A DNA stretch of 64,000 nt from Delphinapterus leucas (taxonomy: Eukaryota; Chordata; Mammalia; Artiodactyla; Monodontidae), in contig NW_022098063.1 of NCBI RefSeq assembly GCF_002288925.2, forward strand, positions 742,326-806,325, written 5' to 3'. The translations under genes and the position numbers were made by a program. Of this stretch, positions 10,645-22,200 are shown one piece after another. The notes beneath the pieces are model-generated. The model was not told the origin of the DNA. It was given only the letters and a program-made list of their open reading frames with translations, and searched no databases. Within the stretch, counting starts at the first letter, position 1. Every line of letters starts with the position of its first letter.

Positions 10645-11315
10645 AGATGCAATGATTCTCAACTTTGGTGCTCATCTGAACTACCTAGGGAGTGACCGAT
10701 TCTGCTTCGTTCGGCTGGAGGTAGAACTTTGGGCTTTATCAAGTAATTATGAATGTTCTAAAGAGGGTTCTAAGCATCCCTGTCTGGGAGGAAGAGATTT
10801 TCCTCTACCCTCCAGGTTCTTCAGGCTGGTCTAAGAATTGACACGAGCACATTAACAGGAGAAAAATCGAACAGAAGTTTAATAACATGTATACATGAGA
10901 GACTCAGGAAAACTGAGTAACTTGCCAAAATGGCTGAAACCCTCACCTTAAGTACCATTTTCATCTGAACATAATGGAACGTGTTGGAGGTGGCGGTTTG
11001 GGGTTTCTAAGGGGAGAAGGAAATTGACTTCTAGGTAGAAAAGCAAATGTTTGGCAGACAAATGTTTGCTGGGCCGTGCAGAGTCAATGGGACACAGAGG
11101 AATTCTAGCAAACAGACTTTCCTGTCTCCTAGTTATCTGTAACTGGAACAGGTCATTTACCTACATTCTTTTAGGCAGTTAGGGGGAAAATCAAAGTTTC
11201 TTCCTGAGTCTTGGGCCTTGATCATTTTTTCAGCTTGAAATCACCTGCATGCTAAAGAGACATTTTAGGGTGGCGAATTCTGCTCCCTGACACCGCAAAG
11301 ATTGAGAACAACAAG
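10645..11315. mobile_element. MER5-like DNA transposon remnant containing an LTR insertion
   Basis: ATGATTCTCAACTTTGGTGC at the left and GATTGAGAACAAC at the right resemble the two ends of a MER5-type hAT element. An LTR lies between them. Confidence 0.5.
10781..11292 (-). mobile_element. Solitary LTR (512 bp)
   Basis: On the minus strand it begins TGTCAGGGAGCAGAATTC and ends CTTCCTCCCAGACA, giving TG...CA termini. The last 100 bp contain TTCTCCTGTTAATG and GAGGGTAGAGG, typical of old class I retroviral LTRs. No internal genes are attached. The second, L1-split copy is at 7826-8466. Confidence 0.65.
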
Positions 11316-11319
11316 GTCA

Positions 11320-11415
11320 GGGGAAAACTCACTAGGTTAGAAGTCAGGAGTTTTAAACTTTCTACCTGGCCATTTCCCCTCTTTGGGCCTCAGCTTCCTC
11401 ATCTGTAAAAAAGCT
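11320..11415 (+). repeat. MIR SINE
   Basis: GGGCCTCAGCTTCCTCATCT followed by GTAAAA is diagnostic of MIR. Confidence 0.65.
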
Positions 11416-11429
11416 GGATCTTAGGATCA

Positions 11430-11560
11430 GTGGTTTTCAACTCAAGCTGCAAGAAGAATACTGATGCCTGGGGTTCCCTCTTTCTTTCCAGGCTCTGATT
11501 TAATTGGCTTTGGGTGGGGCTCTTCCTCTGATTCCCATGTAAGACAGGCTGGAAAAGCAC
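11430..11560. repeat. MER5-like DNA transposon remnant
   Basis: Begins CAGTGGTTTTCAACT, similar to the MER5 terminal repeat, with TGGGTGGGGCTC further on. Diverged. Confidence 0.5.
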
Positions 11561-12454
11561 CGTGTTAGATGATCTTCACATTCCCTTCCTGCTCTAAAAC
11601 TCAGTTGTTTCTAATAATAGAGGTAATTCTTGGCCATAAAAATAGTTAAGTTAAAAAATTTGCCAGTCATCTGAATTGGATTTATAAATTTTAATTATTT
11701 AACTCTATGCAGGGATATTTAATTCAAAATGTAAAAAATGAGTGTCTCCAAAACTAATTGGTAAAACAAACAAATCTAAGCAAACAAGATGCTTTAAAAA
11801 AAAAAATCCTGTGAGCAGAGGATCCAAGTTGTATGTGTAGATAAGGGATAATAAATTTCCAAGTTAATTAAACCTAGAATTTTTAGAAAATATGAAAGCA
11901 TAACTGCACAGTCAGGAAATATAAAAATTAGAGTAGATCCTTGAGGAAAACCAAAGGGTCCAGTGACTTGGGGGTGAGGGAAACGCAATCACCTCCCTAT
12001 CATCAACTGGGTCACTTAAGAACAATTTATGTCAAAATAATCATGACACATGTACTTAGGGAACTTGCATTAAATAAAAGAATCACTAGACTCACTACTA
12101 ATTCACATAAAAAAGACCCAAAAATACAGTCTTAAGGAAAGGTAGCCTAAGGAAAACAAGGAATGGAATTAATAGAAACCATCTTCCACTTTATATTACT
12201 TGCCATTAATCATACCATTTAATATTCTGATATCTAGTTGTTAATGTTCTGAATTCTTCTTTCTAAAAATGTGGTTTACATGGTCATTGTGCAGAACATT
12301 TGTAAGATAGAGGAAAATCACACTCACACAGAGACTTCTAATCCCAGTACCTTGGTGTAAGTATCAGTAATACTTGGGGTATATGTTTTTCCTTTTTCTT
12401 TTTCATGTGAAGTTTGTATGAATTGCATCCGTAGATTTAGATGTGCAGATATGG
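11561..12454. other. Intergenic, no feature recognised
   Basis: AT-rich. No gene; no confident repeat. Confidence 0.4.
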
Positions 12455-12745
12455 AAGGTAAGATTTTGGCCCTCAAGTTCTGCACTCCCTGGTGTTATGC
12501 CTGAGACTATGTTACTTTACACAGCAAAAGGGAATTAAGGTTGCAGATAGAATCAAGCAGTTAATCAGTTGACTTTAAAATAGGGAGATTATCCTGGATT
12601 ATCTAGGAGGAAAAGGAAGTGGAAAAGGAAGGCAGAGAGTGAGTCAGAGAGATGTGACTACGGAAGAAGAGGCAGGAGAGAGCCAAACCACGAAAGGGGC
12701 TCAAAACCTGCCATTACTGGCTTTGAAGATAGAGGAAGGGGATGA
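12455..12745 (+). mobile_element. Old LTR-like repeat (MaLR/MLT-like)
   Basis: Matches remembered consensus segments: ATGTTACTTTACACAGCAAA, GGGAGATTATCCTGGATTAT, then a G/A-rich stretch with CAGAGAGATGTGACTACGGA. Diverged; exact subfamily unknown. Confidence 0.5.
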
Positions 12746-12754
12746 GTTCAGAAC

Positions 12755-13235
12755 ATGCTTCCCCAAATATATGCCTCTCTGGCATATTGACTCCTTTGAG
12801 TTAAAGCCATGTGAAAAACTGCAGATAGAAGAAAACCACTCTGACTTTACTTTTTTTTCCCTAAAAGCAGGAAGTGAAATTCCTATGTGAAAGGTATCCT
12901 CCCTATACCAGAAGGAAGGTACATTCTAATCATCAAGGACAGGAAGTTAAGATCAAGAGAATGCTATCATCCAAACAGACTTTGTTAAAATAATTCCTAT
13001 CTTCCTTTAGCTTGCCCACATAGTTGAGTCACTTTTCCACGACTGCCTCTTCGTTCAACCTAATATAAAAACAAGTTGGTGTCATAATATCTTTGGATCT
13101 TATTCCTTATGAAGGGTCTCGTGTGACAAAAAGCTTGCATTAAAAAAATTTGTATTCTTTTCTCCTTTTGATCTGTCTTATGTCGATTTAATTCTCAGGC
13201 CCAGCCAAAAAGAACCAGTTGGGGAGGGGGATATT
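12755..13235 (+). mobile_element. LTR, copy A of a three-copy family
   Basis: Aligns with the neighbouring inverted copy: GCATATTGACTCC, ACTCTGAC, AAAGCAGGAAGTGAAATTCC, and the 3' end GGCCCAGCCAAAAAGAACC. It meets the next copy tail to tail at about 13,216-13,245. More diverged than copies B and C. Confidence 0.6.
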
Positions 13236-13736
13236 TCCCCCTCTACCCCTCTTGAATTTTTGTGGCTGGACTAATAATATAATTGACACAGATTAACAGA
13301 GAAAAAGAAACAATTTTAATTCATGTGCATGGAGGTCTCATAGAAATGAGACATGGGAAGTGGCCAAAGCAGGCATTTTTTATACTTGTTAGGTGACTTT
13401 GTGAGGAATTGGCAGGACAATGAAGTGTAGGTTTTGAATGCCCTATTAGTGAAGAATCTAAACAGAGTTTTGGCTTGAGGTAGTAAATTAAAGAAGTAAC
13501 AGTGTTTGTTTACACAGGCTTCTAGGCTGGAATTTCTTATCTTTGACAACAAGGGTGTCCTTCTACCTCCAGATGCAGGGGTGCACCTTTCACATGAAAC
13601 ACTGATTTCCTGCTTTCAGGGAGACAGGAAGGTCAGAGTGTCCCTCTTGTGTTGGCTGTTTCTTAAGTAATTTTAATTCAAAATAATCAATATGCCCTTG
13701 AGGCACACTTTGCACAACCTACTCTGGGCTCCAACA
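13236..13736 (-). mobile_element. 3' LTR of an endogenous retrovirus, copy B
   Basis: On the minus strand it begins TGTTGGAGCCCAGAG at 13736 and contains the family motifs shared with copy C, including AGTCCAGCCACAAAAATTC. Immediately upstream (13737-13748) is a purine run, AGAGGAGGGAAC on the minus strand. That is what the polypurine tract before a 3' LTR looks like, so internal retroviral sequence should lie to the right. Confidence 0.65.
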
Positions 13737-14620
13737 GTTCCCTCCTCTGAAACTTCCCTGGAAGTTTCACATAGTCAAAGCTGAGCTGGTGACGGTGGAG
13801 CGAGAGAACAGGTTAGCAGAGTCCTCCATTTCATTGAACCAGTTTCTTAGTTCTGAGAACAGGTCATTTAAACAGTTGTATCTCATTTCAGTAATGCATC
13901 TGGGCTCCTAAAGCCAGATCTATGGTGCAAGGAATCCGGTATTTAATAAGAGGAACTTCTATGGAAACAAAAGAAAAACATAGGTTAAGAATTGGAGCAG
14001 ATTATAAACCAGTTTTTTAGCTCAGGGGGCAGTCAGTCAAGAGGATTTCTAGATATCAGTGTCCAAGCATCTTTTGCAGTTTCAAACGTCTCTGATGATG
14101 TCATTGGGTGTTCAGGTAAACTTTCTGAGTGACATACAGTAACAGGCACAAGGATTATTTAAATATAAGCTGTTGTGGCAATTTCTCTGAAGTTTATATC
14201 AAGTCGTTTAGCTTCAGTTTGCAAGGCTTCAGGAAAAGTTTTAGGTCTCAGTGATTCCAAGTCAAATGGATGGGAAGAAATTGGAAAAGTTAGTTTAGAG
14301 AGTTGTAGCCAGATATTGGAGAAAACGAAAAAAATTCAGTCTAGTTTTTAGGTAAATTACAAAACCTCAAGGAAAGTTAATAGCAAAAAAATCTAATATC
14401 TACAAGTATGTATTATAATTTAATTGAAACGTAACTATTCTCTCTAAAATCTCACCCTAATTGTTAACAAAGATAGCCGAATTAAGACTAATTTGTTTGC
14501 AAAGTAAGTCTAGATTTAATAAACTTGACCTGATTATTTGTATAAGTCTAGCAAGAGTAGTGACTAACCATATAGGATCCTTTAAATCTGTATTGCTTGA
14601 ACTTTTATAAGGAATCTCTG
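13737..14620 (-). mobile_element. Probable internal (non-coding, decayed) remnant of an endogenous retrovirus
   Basis: It lies directly behind the polypurine tract of the 3' LTR. No reading frame of useful length and no retroviral protein motif was recognised, so it is either 3' untranslated sequence or heavily decayed. Inferred from position only. Confidence 0.35.
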
Positions 14621-14631
14621 GTTTGAACTAT

Positions 14632-14851
14632 TTTTTGTTGTTTTTGTTTGTTTGTTTTTGCGGAACGCGGGCCTCTCACTGTTGTGGCCTCTCCCGTTGC
14701 GGAGCACAGGCTCCGGACGCGCAGGCTCAGCGGCCATGGCTCACGGGCCTAGCCGCTCCGCGGCATGTGGGATCTTCCCGGACCTGGGCACGAACCTGTG
14801 TCCCCCGCATCGGCAGGCGGACTCTCAACCACTGCGCCACCAGGGAAGCCC
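14632..14851 (-). mobile_element. CHR-type SINE, short form
   Basis: Antisense, T-rich start with GTTTG repeats, GCGGAACGCGG, and the end CCACCAGGGAAGCCC. GC-rich body intact. Confidence 0.92.
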
Positions 14852-15532
14852 TACAGGCTTGATTTTAAGATGACTAAAAACTTAATAGTGAGATAAACAC
14901 TTTAAGAAATACAATAGTACTCTATTACTGTTAGTGATAAATCTACTTTGTTTTTTATTTAAACTTTCATAGCTCTAGAATCAAGATAATTATGATTGCA
15001 AAACTTAGCTCATATGACTGGTAAAAACTTAATATTTTTGTTTAAAACGATGAATGTTGGTAGAAGTAACAAAGTATTAAATGAAAACAATCAGCACCGA
15101 TGTAGGGCAAGAAGTAGTGCCACTTTCATTCTAACGTAAAGTTCATTCTGGCTTTTAAAAAACTGCGGGCTATATTGCTGTTTTCCAGAGCTGTAAAAAG
15201 TTGGGCAAGGTAGTTATCTTTCTGTGGCTTATTTTTCCTCTCATACATGAAATCTCAGCTCTCTTACTTTGATCTTAGTGGCCTCGAACAATTTAAAAAC
15301 CGCATTTCAACAAATGTTTAGTGTCTAGCGTAAAACAGTATGCTTGATGACGAGTAGAAATACCAAGTACAAGACACAGGACACAGGTCCCTGCCCTTCT
15401 AGAGCAAGAAAGCCGCTGAAACAGACCAGCCGTGAATTCAACTTTCAATCGGTACGTCTCCTTTGTAGGCCTGAAACAAGTACACAAGCTGATCAAGTAC
15501 ATCAGATGCTGAGACTGCTGTGCGCACTCACC
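14852..15532. other. Intergenic, upstream of the DTWD2 promoter; no feature recognised
   Basis: No gene or confident repeat. Confidence 0.45.
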
Positions 15533-15544
15533 CAGCTAATTCTT

Positions 15545-15627
15545 TTTAAAAATTTTTATTAAAAATTTTTTACATTAATTAATTAATTTTTGGCTGCATT
15601 GGGTCTTTGTTACTGCACGCGGTCACG
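15545..15627 (-). mobile_element. 5'-truncated SINE fragment with TSD
   Basis: Only the 3' end of a long-form SINE is present (TTTTTGGCTGCATTGGGTCT, then TTGTTACTGC) after an AT-rich tail. Exact 12-bp TSD CAGCTAATTCTT at 15533-15544 and 15628-15639. Confidence 0.88.
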
Positions 15628-15977
15628 CAGCTAATTCTTAAACTGCCATCCTAAGGGGGAAAACGCAGAATTCCATTATATTTTCACTTTTAAAGGGGTG
15701 AAAACAAGGAAAGTACATTCAAGTTTGCCACCTGAGGTGTTTTCAGAGGAGATTCCTTTACTTCTCCCCGAGAAGTTTTCCTAACCTCATCTGCTCCCCA
15801 GGACAATCCACACTTCCCTTCCGGCTTCTAGGTGAACTGGCCCACAGGGCACAGACCAATGGGTTCATTCCTTGTCCGCTGCGGGGCGGGGTCTCCAGCC
15901 TGGGCTTCGTAGACCCGCCCCCCGTACGTGGCGTGCGTGCGTGGCGCCGGGCGGCGGAGGCTGGTTTCTCCAGCTTG

Positions 15978-15996
15978 TGGCGCCCCCTGGCGGCAG
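15978..15996 (-). promoter_or_regulatory. Predicted CTCF binding site near the DTWD2 start
   Basis: On the minus strand the segment reads close to CCGCCAGGGGGCGCCA, an excellent match to the CTCF core (CCASYAGRKGGCGC type). It lies 39-57 bp before the DTWD2 ATG, inside the presumed 5' UTR or initiation region. The match is by eye; occupancy is not known. Confidence 0.6.
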
Positions 15997-16006
15997 CGGG
16001 GCTTCA

Positions 16007-16012
16007 ATGTGA
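16007..16012 (+). promoter_or_regulatory. Minimal upstream AUG-UGA (start-stop) element in DTWD2 leader
   Basis: ATG at 16007-16009 is followed directly by TGA at 16010-16012, in a different frame from the main ORF and 22 nt before its ATG. If transcription starts upstream of it, ribosomes could initiate and terminate at once here. The context (TCAATGT) has neither a purine at -3 nor G at +4, so initiation would be weak. Confidence 0.45.
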
Positions 16013-16034
16013 CGGTCGGACCTGAGCGCCTGCC

Positions 16035-16252
16035 ATGGAGCTGCAGAAAGAGGCGCGAACACCCAGGGACCCCGTCGCGCGGCTACCCGGGGCCTCTAGG
16101 TCTCAGAAGCCGGACGAGGAGGAGCGGCGGGAGGGCGGCTCAGCCCCGGCGGCGACTGCCTTGGACGCGGAGGCGGACGGGGCTAGTGCGGACGGCCTGT
16201 GGGAACTGCCAGTGGAGCCGGCTGAGCGGAGGCCTGAGTGCAGCCGCTGCAG
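16035..16252 (+). CDS. DTWD2: DTWD2 exon 1 (coding part)
   Basis: This exon encodes 72 codons plus two bases. The ATG has a strong context (GCCATGG: G at -3 and G at +4). An in-frame TGA lies at 16023-16025, so no upstream in-frame start is possible. The N-terminal ~55 residues are rich in E, R, A and D, are poorly structured and show no targeting signal. The end ([17 protein letters not shown]) carries the first two cysteines of the DTW cysteine cluster. The donor GTGACC begins at 16253 and leaves the codon split after AG (phase 2). The exon is GC-rich and lies inside the CpG island. Without splicing the frame stops at 16256, so removal of the intron is required. Confidence 0.93.
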
Positions 16253-19200
16253 GTGACCGCCGGGCGGGGGCGGGGACTGAGGCTGGCGGCCGACTTGGAG
16301 GGGGATGTGTATCGCGGTGGCTGCCGCGCCCTCTGCCGGGGAGGCGGCAGCTGCGGTTCCAGGCCAGGGGAGCGCTGGTTCTGGCCTCTCCGCGCTTGGG
16401 GCGGCAGGGTCCACTGGTTGACCTTGGAATCACTGTGAAATACCTGTCACAGCTCTTTCGTAAGAAGCCATTTCTCCAGGTTCAGGATTATTTAGCCTTA
16501 CTTCTTCCTGCAAGACACTGAGCGGGTCATGGGATGAGCAGACAGAAGTTCCGCTGTCAAGAAGCTTGAGTGTCTGGTAGGGGAAGTAAGGCGTAATGAC
16601 ACTAATATTTGTGAAAACACGTTTATGCTTATGTGACATAGTCATCTCACAGTAAGAAAAAAGAAGAAAAAATGGATCAGAGGAGACAATCAAGGTGGCT
16701 ATTCCAGTAGTTGACATTGTATTCAGAATTATGAATTCACTTAGAAATATTTATTGAGCACCTACTGTGTGGCAGGCACTGTTCTAGGTTCCTAGAAACC
16801 TAGGCATGGATAAAACATACGTTATCTCTGCGCTCACTGGGTCACTTATAGTCTAATGGGGAGACAATTTATTAAACTAGCAACACCAACAATTAACATT
16901 ATTTGACCGTTTGAATTATGCTGGTGTACTTTCAGGATTGTGAGGATTGCTTTCCCTGCTTGTTTGAATCTCATGCTATACAGATATACTATTATATTTA
17001 CCTCTTGGGTGTTCAGGATCATTTCTCTTGGTTACTACCTCTCTGTTGTCTTTCACACTTTTAACAATTAGATAGTGTCTCTACTTCCTCACCTGGGAAT
17101 CACTCTGTAATTTGTCCTCAGATTCTAGGTGCTCTGAAATGGCTCTCACTAAAGTCACCATTAACCTTAATGAGGTGAAATCTAATGGATCCTTTTCTGT
17201 TCACTTTTTACTGGACCTCTTGGCAGAATTCTGCAGTTGAAATACTCACTCCTTGAAACACTGTCTCTTTGGTTTCGCTTTGATATCTGACTTCTGTATC
17301 CTAGTCTTCTTTGCCTGTTCTATTAAAACTCTAAATGTTGGACTACCTCAAGGTCTTGGTTCTAGGTTCTCTTCTAACCCCATACACTTCTCACAGGTGA
17401 TCTTACCAGTTTTCATGGCTAAGTTATCACCTCTACTCCAGTCTCTCTAGCTCAGACCTTTCTCCTGAGCACCAGATGTACGCATTCATTTAATCATTGA
17501 GTACTGAGTGCTTTGCTAATTACTGGTAATACGGTGGAGTCTTTGTCCACATAGAGTGTTCAGTTCGTTATTGGATACAGATGATAAACCAGTAAACAAG
17601 CAACTAAATATGTAATTACAGATTGGAAAAAAAAAGAACAGCAATGAAAGAAGTGGGATTCTGCCATAGAAAATAGCAGGATGGTGTCAGGAAAGATTTG
17701 TGAAGAGATAGCCTTTATATTGAGACTTGAAAGATAAGAAGGATTCAGCCAAGAGAGAAGTGTTTGAAGAAGGGGAACAGAAGAACCGGCTGGTTGATTG
17801 TCTTTAGCATTTGCATACTTGGAGTCTCTTACCAGGGCCATTTTGACCTTTTCCCAGAGCTGAATTGTAAGACCTCAGAGGAAGGATCTTGAGTGTAAGG
17901 ATCTTTTTATATTTTCTGAATGTACTATGTGCAGTAGATACTCAGTAGACCTTTGACGAGGGTGAATAATTTGTGTCTAAAAGAGACTGTGTGTTGGAAC
18001 AGACGGGGTGTGTGAATACAATTTATTTAAATAAGTTGTCTAAAGTTGTTAGGAGATAGCACTTAAGAATGCTTCGGGGCTTCCCTGGTGACGCAGTGGT
18101 TGAGAATCTGCCTGCCAATGCAGGGGACACCGGTTCGAGCCCCGGTCCAGGAAGATCCCACATGCTGCGGAGCAACTAAGCTGTGCCCGACAACTACTGA
18201 GCCTGCGCTCTAGTGCCCGCGAGCCACAGCTACTGAAGCCCATGCGCCTAGAGGCCGTGCTCCGCAACAAGAGAAGCCACCGCAATGAGAAGCCCGTGCA
18301 CTGCAACGAAGAGTAGCCCCCGCTCGCGCAACTAGAGAAAGCCTGTGCACAGCAACGAAGACTCAACACAGCCCCCCAAGAAAAAAAAAATGCTTCGAAG
18401 GGCTCTCACTAGGAGGTGGAAAGAAAAGTATTTCAAATACAAATCCAGAGCTAAATTATGCTAGCTTTATCATGTAGTTTTTAGTCTACTCAGAACTGCT
18501 AGTTATAATAGTTTAAAAATTAGTCTTCTATGGCTAGCAAAGATTTATAATTTTTCTCATCTCCTCCTCTCTGCCCCATTAATAGACTTTATTTTTTAGA
18601 GCACTTTTATTTTATTTATTTTTTTAAAAATTTATTTTATTTATTTATTTTTGGCTGCATTGGGTCTTTGTTGCTGTGCCCTACTTTCTCTAGTTGTGGT
18701 GTGCAGGCTTCTCATTGTGGTGTCTTCTCTTGTTGCGGAGCATGGGCTCTAGGTGCGCGGGTTTCAGTAGTTGTGGCTCGTGGGCTCTAGAGCGCAGGCT
18801 CAGTACTTGTGGCGCACGGGCTTAGTTGCTCCGCGGCATGTGGGATCTTCCCGGATGGGGGCTCGAACCCGTGTCCCCTGCATTGGCAGGCGGATTTTCA
18901 ACCACTGCGCCACTAGGGAAGCCCTAGAGCACTTTTAGATTGACAGCAAAATTGAGAGGAAGGCACAGAGATTTCCCATATACTCTCTGCCCCTACACAT
19001 ACATAGCTTCCCAGTTATCAACATCCCCTACCAGAGTGGTACGTTTGTTACAATTGATGGACTCCATTGACACATTATTATCACTTAAAGTCCATGGTTT
19101 ACATTAGGGTTCACCCTTGGTGTTATACATATTTTGAGTTTGGACAAATTTGTAATATCTACTATTATAGTATTGATAGCATACAGAGTGTTTTCACTGC

Positions 19201-22200
19201 CCTAAAAACCCTCTTGGCTCTGCCTTTTCGTCCCTCTCTACCCTCTAACCTGATCTACTGTTTAAAAAATAAACATGACTTGCTGGATTTTAGCTTGTTT
19301 TCAGTTTCATTTAGTTAATCCTTTAGCATTATAATTCATTCTGACATTTCTGCACTTTGTTTTTTCTAGTGAAATTTTCTACCTTTTAAAGACTTTTTCC
19401 CTTGGCATGCTGTGCATTTTGTTTGTTTTAATTGGTTAGAGTGCAGTTCTAGAATTATGGAGAATATTTAGGTGTTATCAGTATAATATTTATACCTCTT
19501 TATATTTTATTTTATTAGGCGGTTAGGGTTTTAATTAGTTCCCTGAGTGAACTTGTTTACATTTATGCTTATAATAGTTTTTAAAATTAAAATGCATTCT
19601 TAGATTTGAGTGATCAGTAAGTCACAATTATTTGGCCATTTATTTAAAACACTATTCATTTCTCTAAACACATTACTATAATTGTCACAGCCTAAGGAGT
19701 TCTAGAGATTGGTTTTGTTCAGGAAGTGCAAACTCAATTTAACTTCTCAGCAGAATCTTGCTCGTTAGAAATACAACATATCTTAAACATTAATGAAATA
19801 TTCTTTAAAAGATCCCAAACTAATTTGTTATTGCAAGATACAGATTTTATAAAAAGTGTGTCCCTGTTAGAAGGAACAGCATGTACAGGAGTACATTGTA
19901 TAGAGTACAGTGTATTTGGAGAGCTTGGCAGAAAGGAAGGAGAGACGATTATACCACGATTAATGGTGGTTGCACTGGGAAGGGCCAAATAAACTGTGTT
20001 AGGGAGTTTGAGCCTAAAGCACTAGAACCCAACAAAACAGCTACTGAAGTATTTTTATATTTGAATGGAGGTTACAACTTGACTTCTATAGGTGGCTTTT
20101 ATTACAATTTGTACTCTGTTTTATATATTAAGAAAAATGCAAACTGAATGGTGATACAATGGTAAAAGGCTTGACTGGGAAGAGTTAGGGCCTTATTCCA
20201 GTAAAATGCCAGACATCTTAGTTTTTTTTTTTATATCTTCTGTTTATATTCCTGCCTGAGGACAAGAGTTAGAAACCACTTGAAATTCATTGATCATAAG
20301 AATAATGGAATAATGTCTAAATACAGAGTATTTTTTAATTTGTCTGAGGGAGGAAGACAGCAGGGAGAACATGTACACAAACTGACACAGATAGGCCCTG
20401 AGACAGAAATTTTTCTCTCTCCAGTGCTTTCTTCTTACAAAAGTACAAAGTTGTAAGGATTATAATAAGCCACATCAATATATTTAGCACCCGTTTATTA
20501 AGCACTGGTCATCTGCAGGTTATTCACCAAGCCTAGGTGCTTTATGTATAATATTTTATTTATTTCTCATAACAGCATTCTAGAATTGATGATATCATTA
20601 GCTTTTAAATGATAAGAAGGTAGTGGTAACAATCAAGTAGCAGAGTTGGGTCTCCAGCTCCAGTCCACTTGGTTTCCAAGCTCTTGCAAATGCTTGGCTT
20701 TGCTCTACGCTCCACGCTTGCTGAAGAAGCCTTATGATTTTGTTTGCCGAGTGGATGTAGTCACTAGTTGAAGTGCAGCCACTAAGGCTGCAGGAGTAGC
20801 TCTGATTTTCATACTTTTTAAGCTGAAGTATGTTTACTTCAAGCTTAGTAACAGGATTCCTGAGCTTTGGTATTCTTTAGCTCCTTTTTTTTAAAAATTA
20901 AGAGATATTTGTTGTATAATTTTGTATAAGTTTAAGGTGTACATCCTGTTGATTTGATACATTTATGTATTGCAGTATGGTTATCACTGGTAGTGGTTAG
21001 CTGTTGTCACCTAATTATCATTTCTTTTTTTGTGCTGAGAAGACTTAAGATGTAGCCTCTTAGCAACTTTGAAGTATATTAGACAGTATTGTTGACTATA
21101 TCACAATGCTGTGCATTAGATCTCCAGCATTTGTTCCCCTTCTAGTTCCAACTTTGTACCCTTTAACAACGTCTAGCTTCTTTATTCCATGTCTTAACCT
21201 TTTCCATATTCTTTAGGCTTGGTTATTCTGGAGAAGAAGGTGATGGGGATAAAATAATGAGAAAGCGAAGCAGGGAAGGTTGCAGGTGTTTAAGAAGAAT
21301 ACAGGAGCCACAAACTGGCAGCCCCACAGATGTTTTGTTTAAAACTATATTTTTACCAGTTTTAAATTACCAGTTGCTAATAGTTAAAAATGAAGATGTT
21401 TTATATCAAAATCCAGATTTCTGTTTTCTGTAAGAATGGGAAGATCTAGCAGCTTGGGGGCCAACTGCCTGAGCAAAATAGTTGGCTGAGCGGAGTATTG
21501 GTTGTGCCTTTAGATTGGGTGTGATCTGTCCAGGTCATCATTGCTCCCAGTCATTCCTGCTTAATTCAACTATGATTAACTGCCTGCCTCTCATAGGCAT
21601 TTGCTTTTTGATCTGGGTCTCATGTACGTCATTGTGGGCTGGTCAGCCTGAGCAGGAGGGTAAATCAGTCTGCAGGTTTTGTAGGTAGAAGTGAAAAATG
21701 GTAATTCCCAAGCAATTAGTTTACAATAATTAAGATTGTTGAATTGGTATCAACACTTAGAAAACCAACTGTTTTGGTAAATTTAAAATAAACTAGATCA
21801 TTGATGGTAATTTTTAGGGTAAAAATTTTGATAGTCTGCAAATTTAATTCTTTGTGCATTAACTAAGTTAATTTGTTCTTTCTTGTTAATACAGAAAATA
21901 TGTTTATTCTTTGAACTAGTTCGTTCCTAAGATATGTGGGAAGCTAATCATATGTTCAAAGTTGAGCAAAGATGATATATCTCAAGAGGGAATTTTTTCT
22001 TAATTAAGTCTCCAAAAAGGAGTGACCAATTTTAAGAAACTACTTTAGAGCTTTCTAAATGTTTGATTTATTTTCCCCAAGAAAAATAAGAACATTATTA
22101 TTACTCTCTAATAGATAGAAGTTTTCTTCAAAGAATATCAAAGCACATTAATTTTTTAAGTATGTTTACATTTGCCCCAAATTAATAATTCATAACTCTG

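Larger units (their letters stand above)
15840..16420 (+). promoter_or_regulatory. DTWD2: CpG-island promoter and 5' UTR of DTWD2
   Basis: The sequence turns sharply GC- and CpG-rich here, against AT-rich flanks. A CCAAT box lies at 15856-15860 and a GC box (GGGGCGGGG) at 15883-15891. No TATA box is seen near a plausible start site, so this looks like a TATA-less housekeeping promoter. CpG density continues through exon 1 into the first ~170 bp of intron 1. The exact start of transcription cannot be read from sequence. Confidence 0.8.

Noticed and set aside
16103..16433. Antisense open frames of about 100 codons opposite exon 1
   Set aside because: GC-rich DNA lacks stops by chance; composition is low-complexity and resembles no protein.
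15928..16521. 197-codon open frame over the CpG island
   Set aside because: It opens at a GTG, not ATG, runs in a different frame through exon 1 and the intron 1 start, and is proline/arginine/glycine-rich as expected from GC-rich sequence. DTWD2 exon 1 is the real coding frame.
19726..20147. Overlapping 84-88-codon frames on both strands
   Set aside because: No recognisable product, no splice context fitting DTWD2, and mutual overlap suggests chance.
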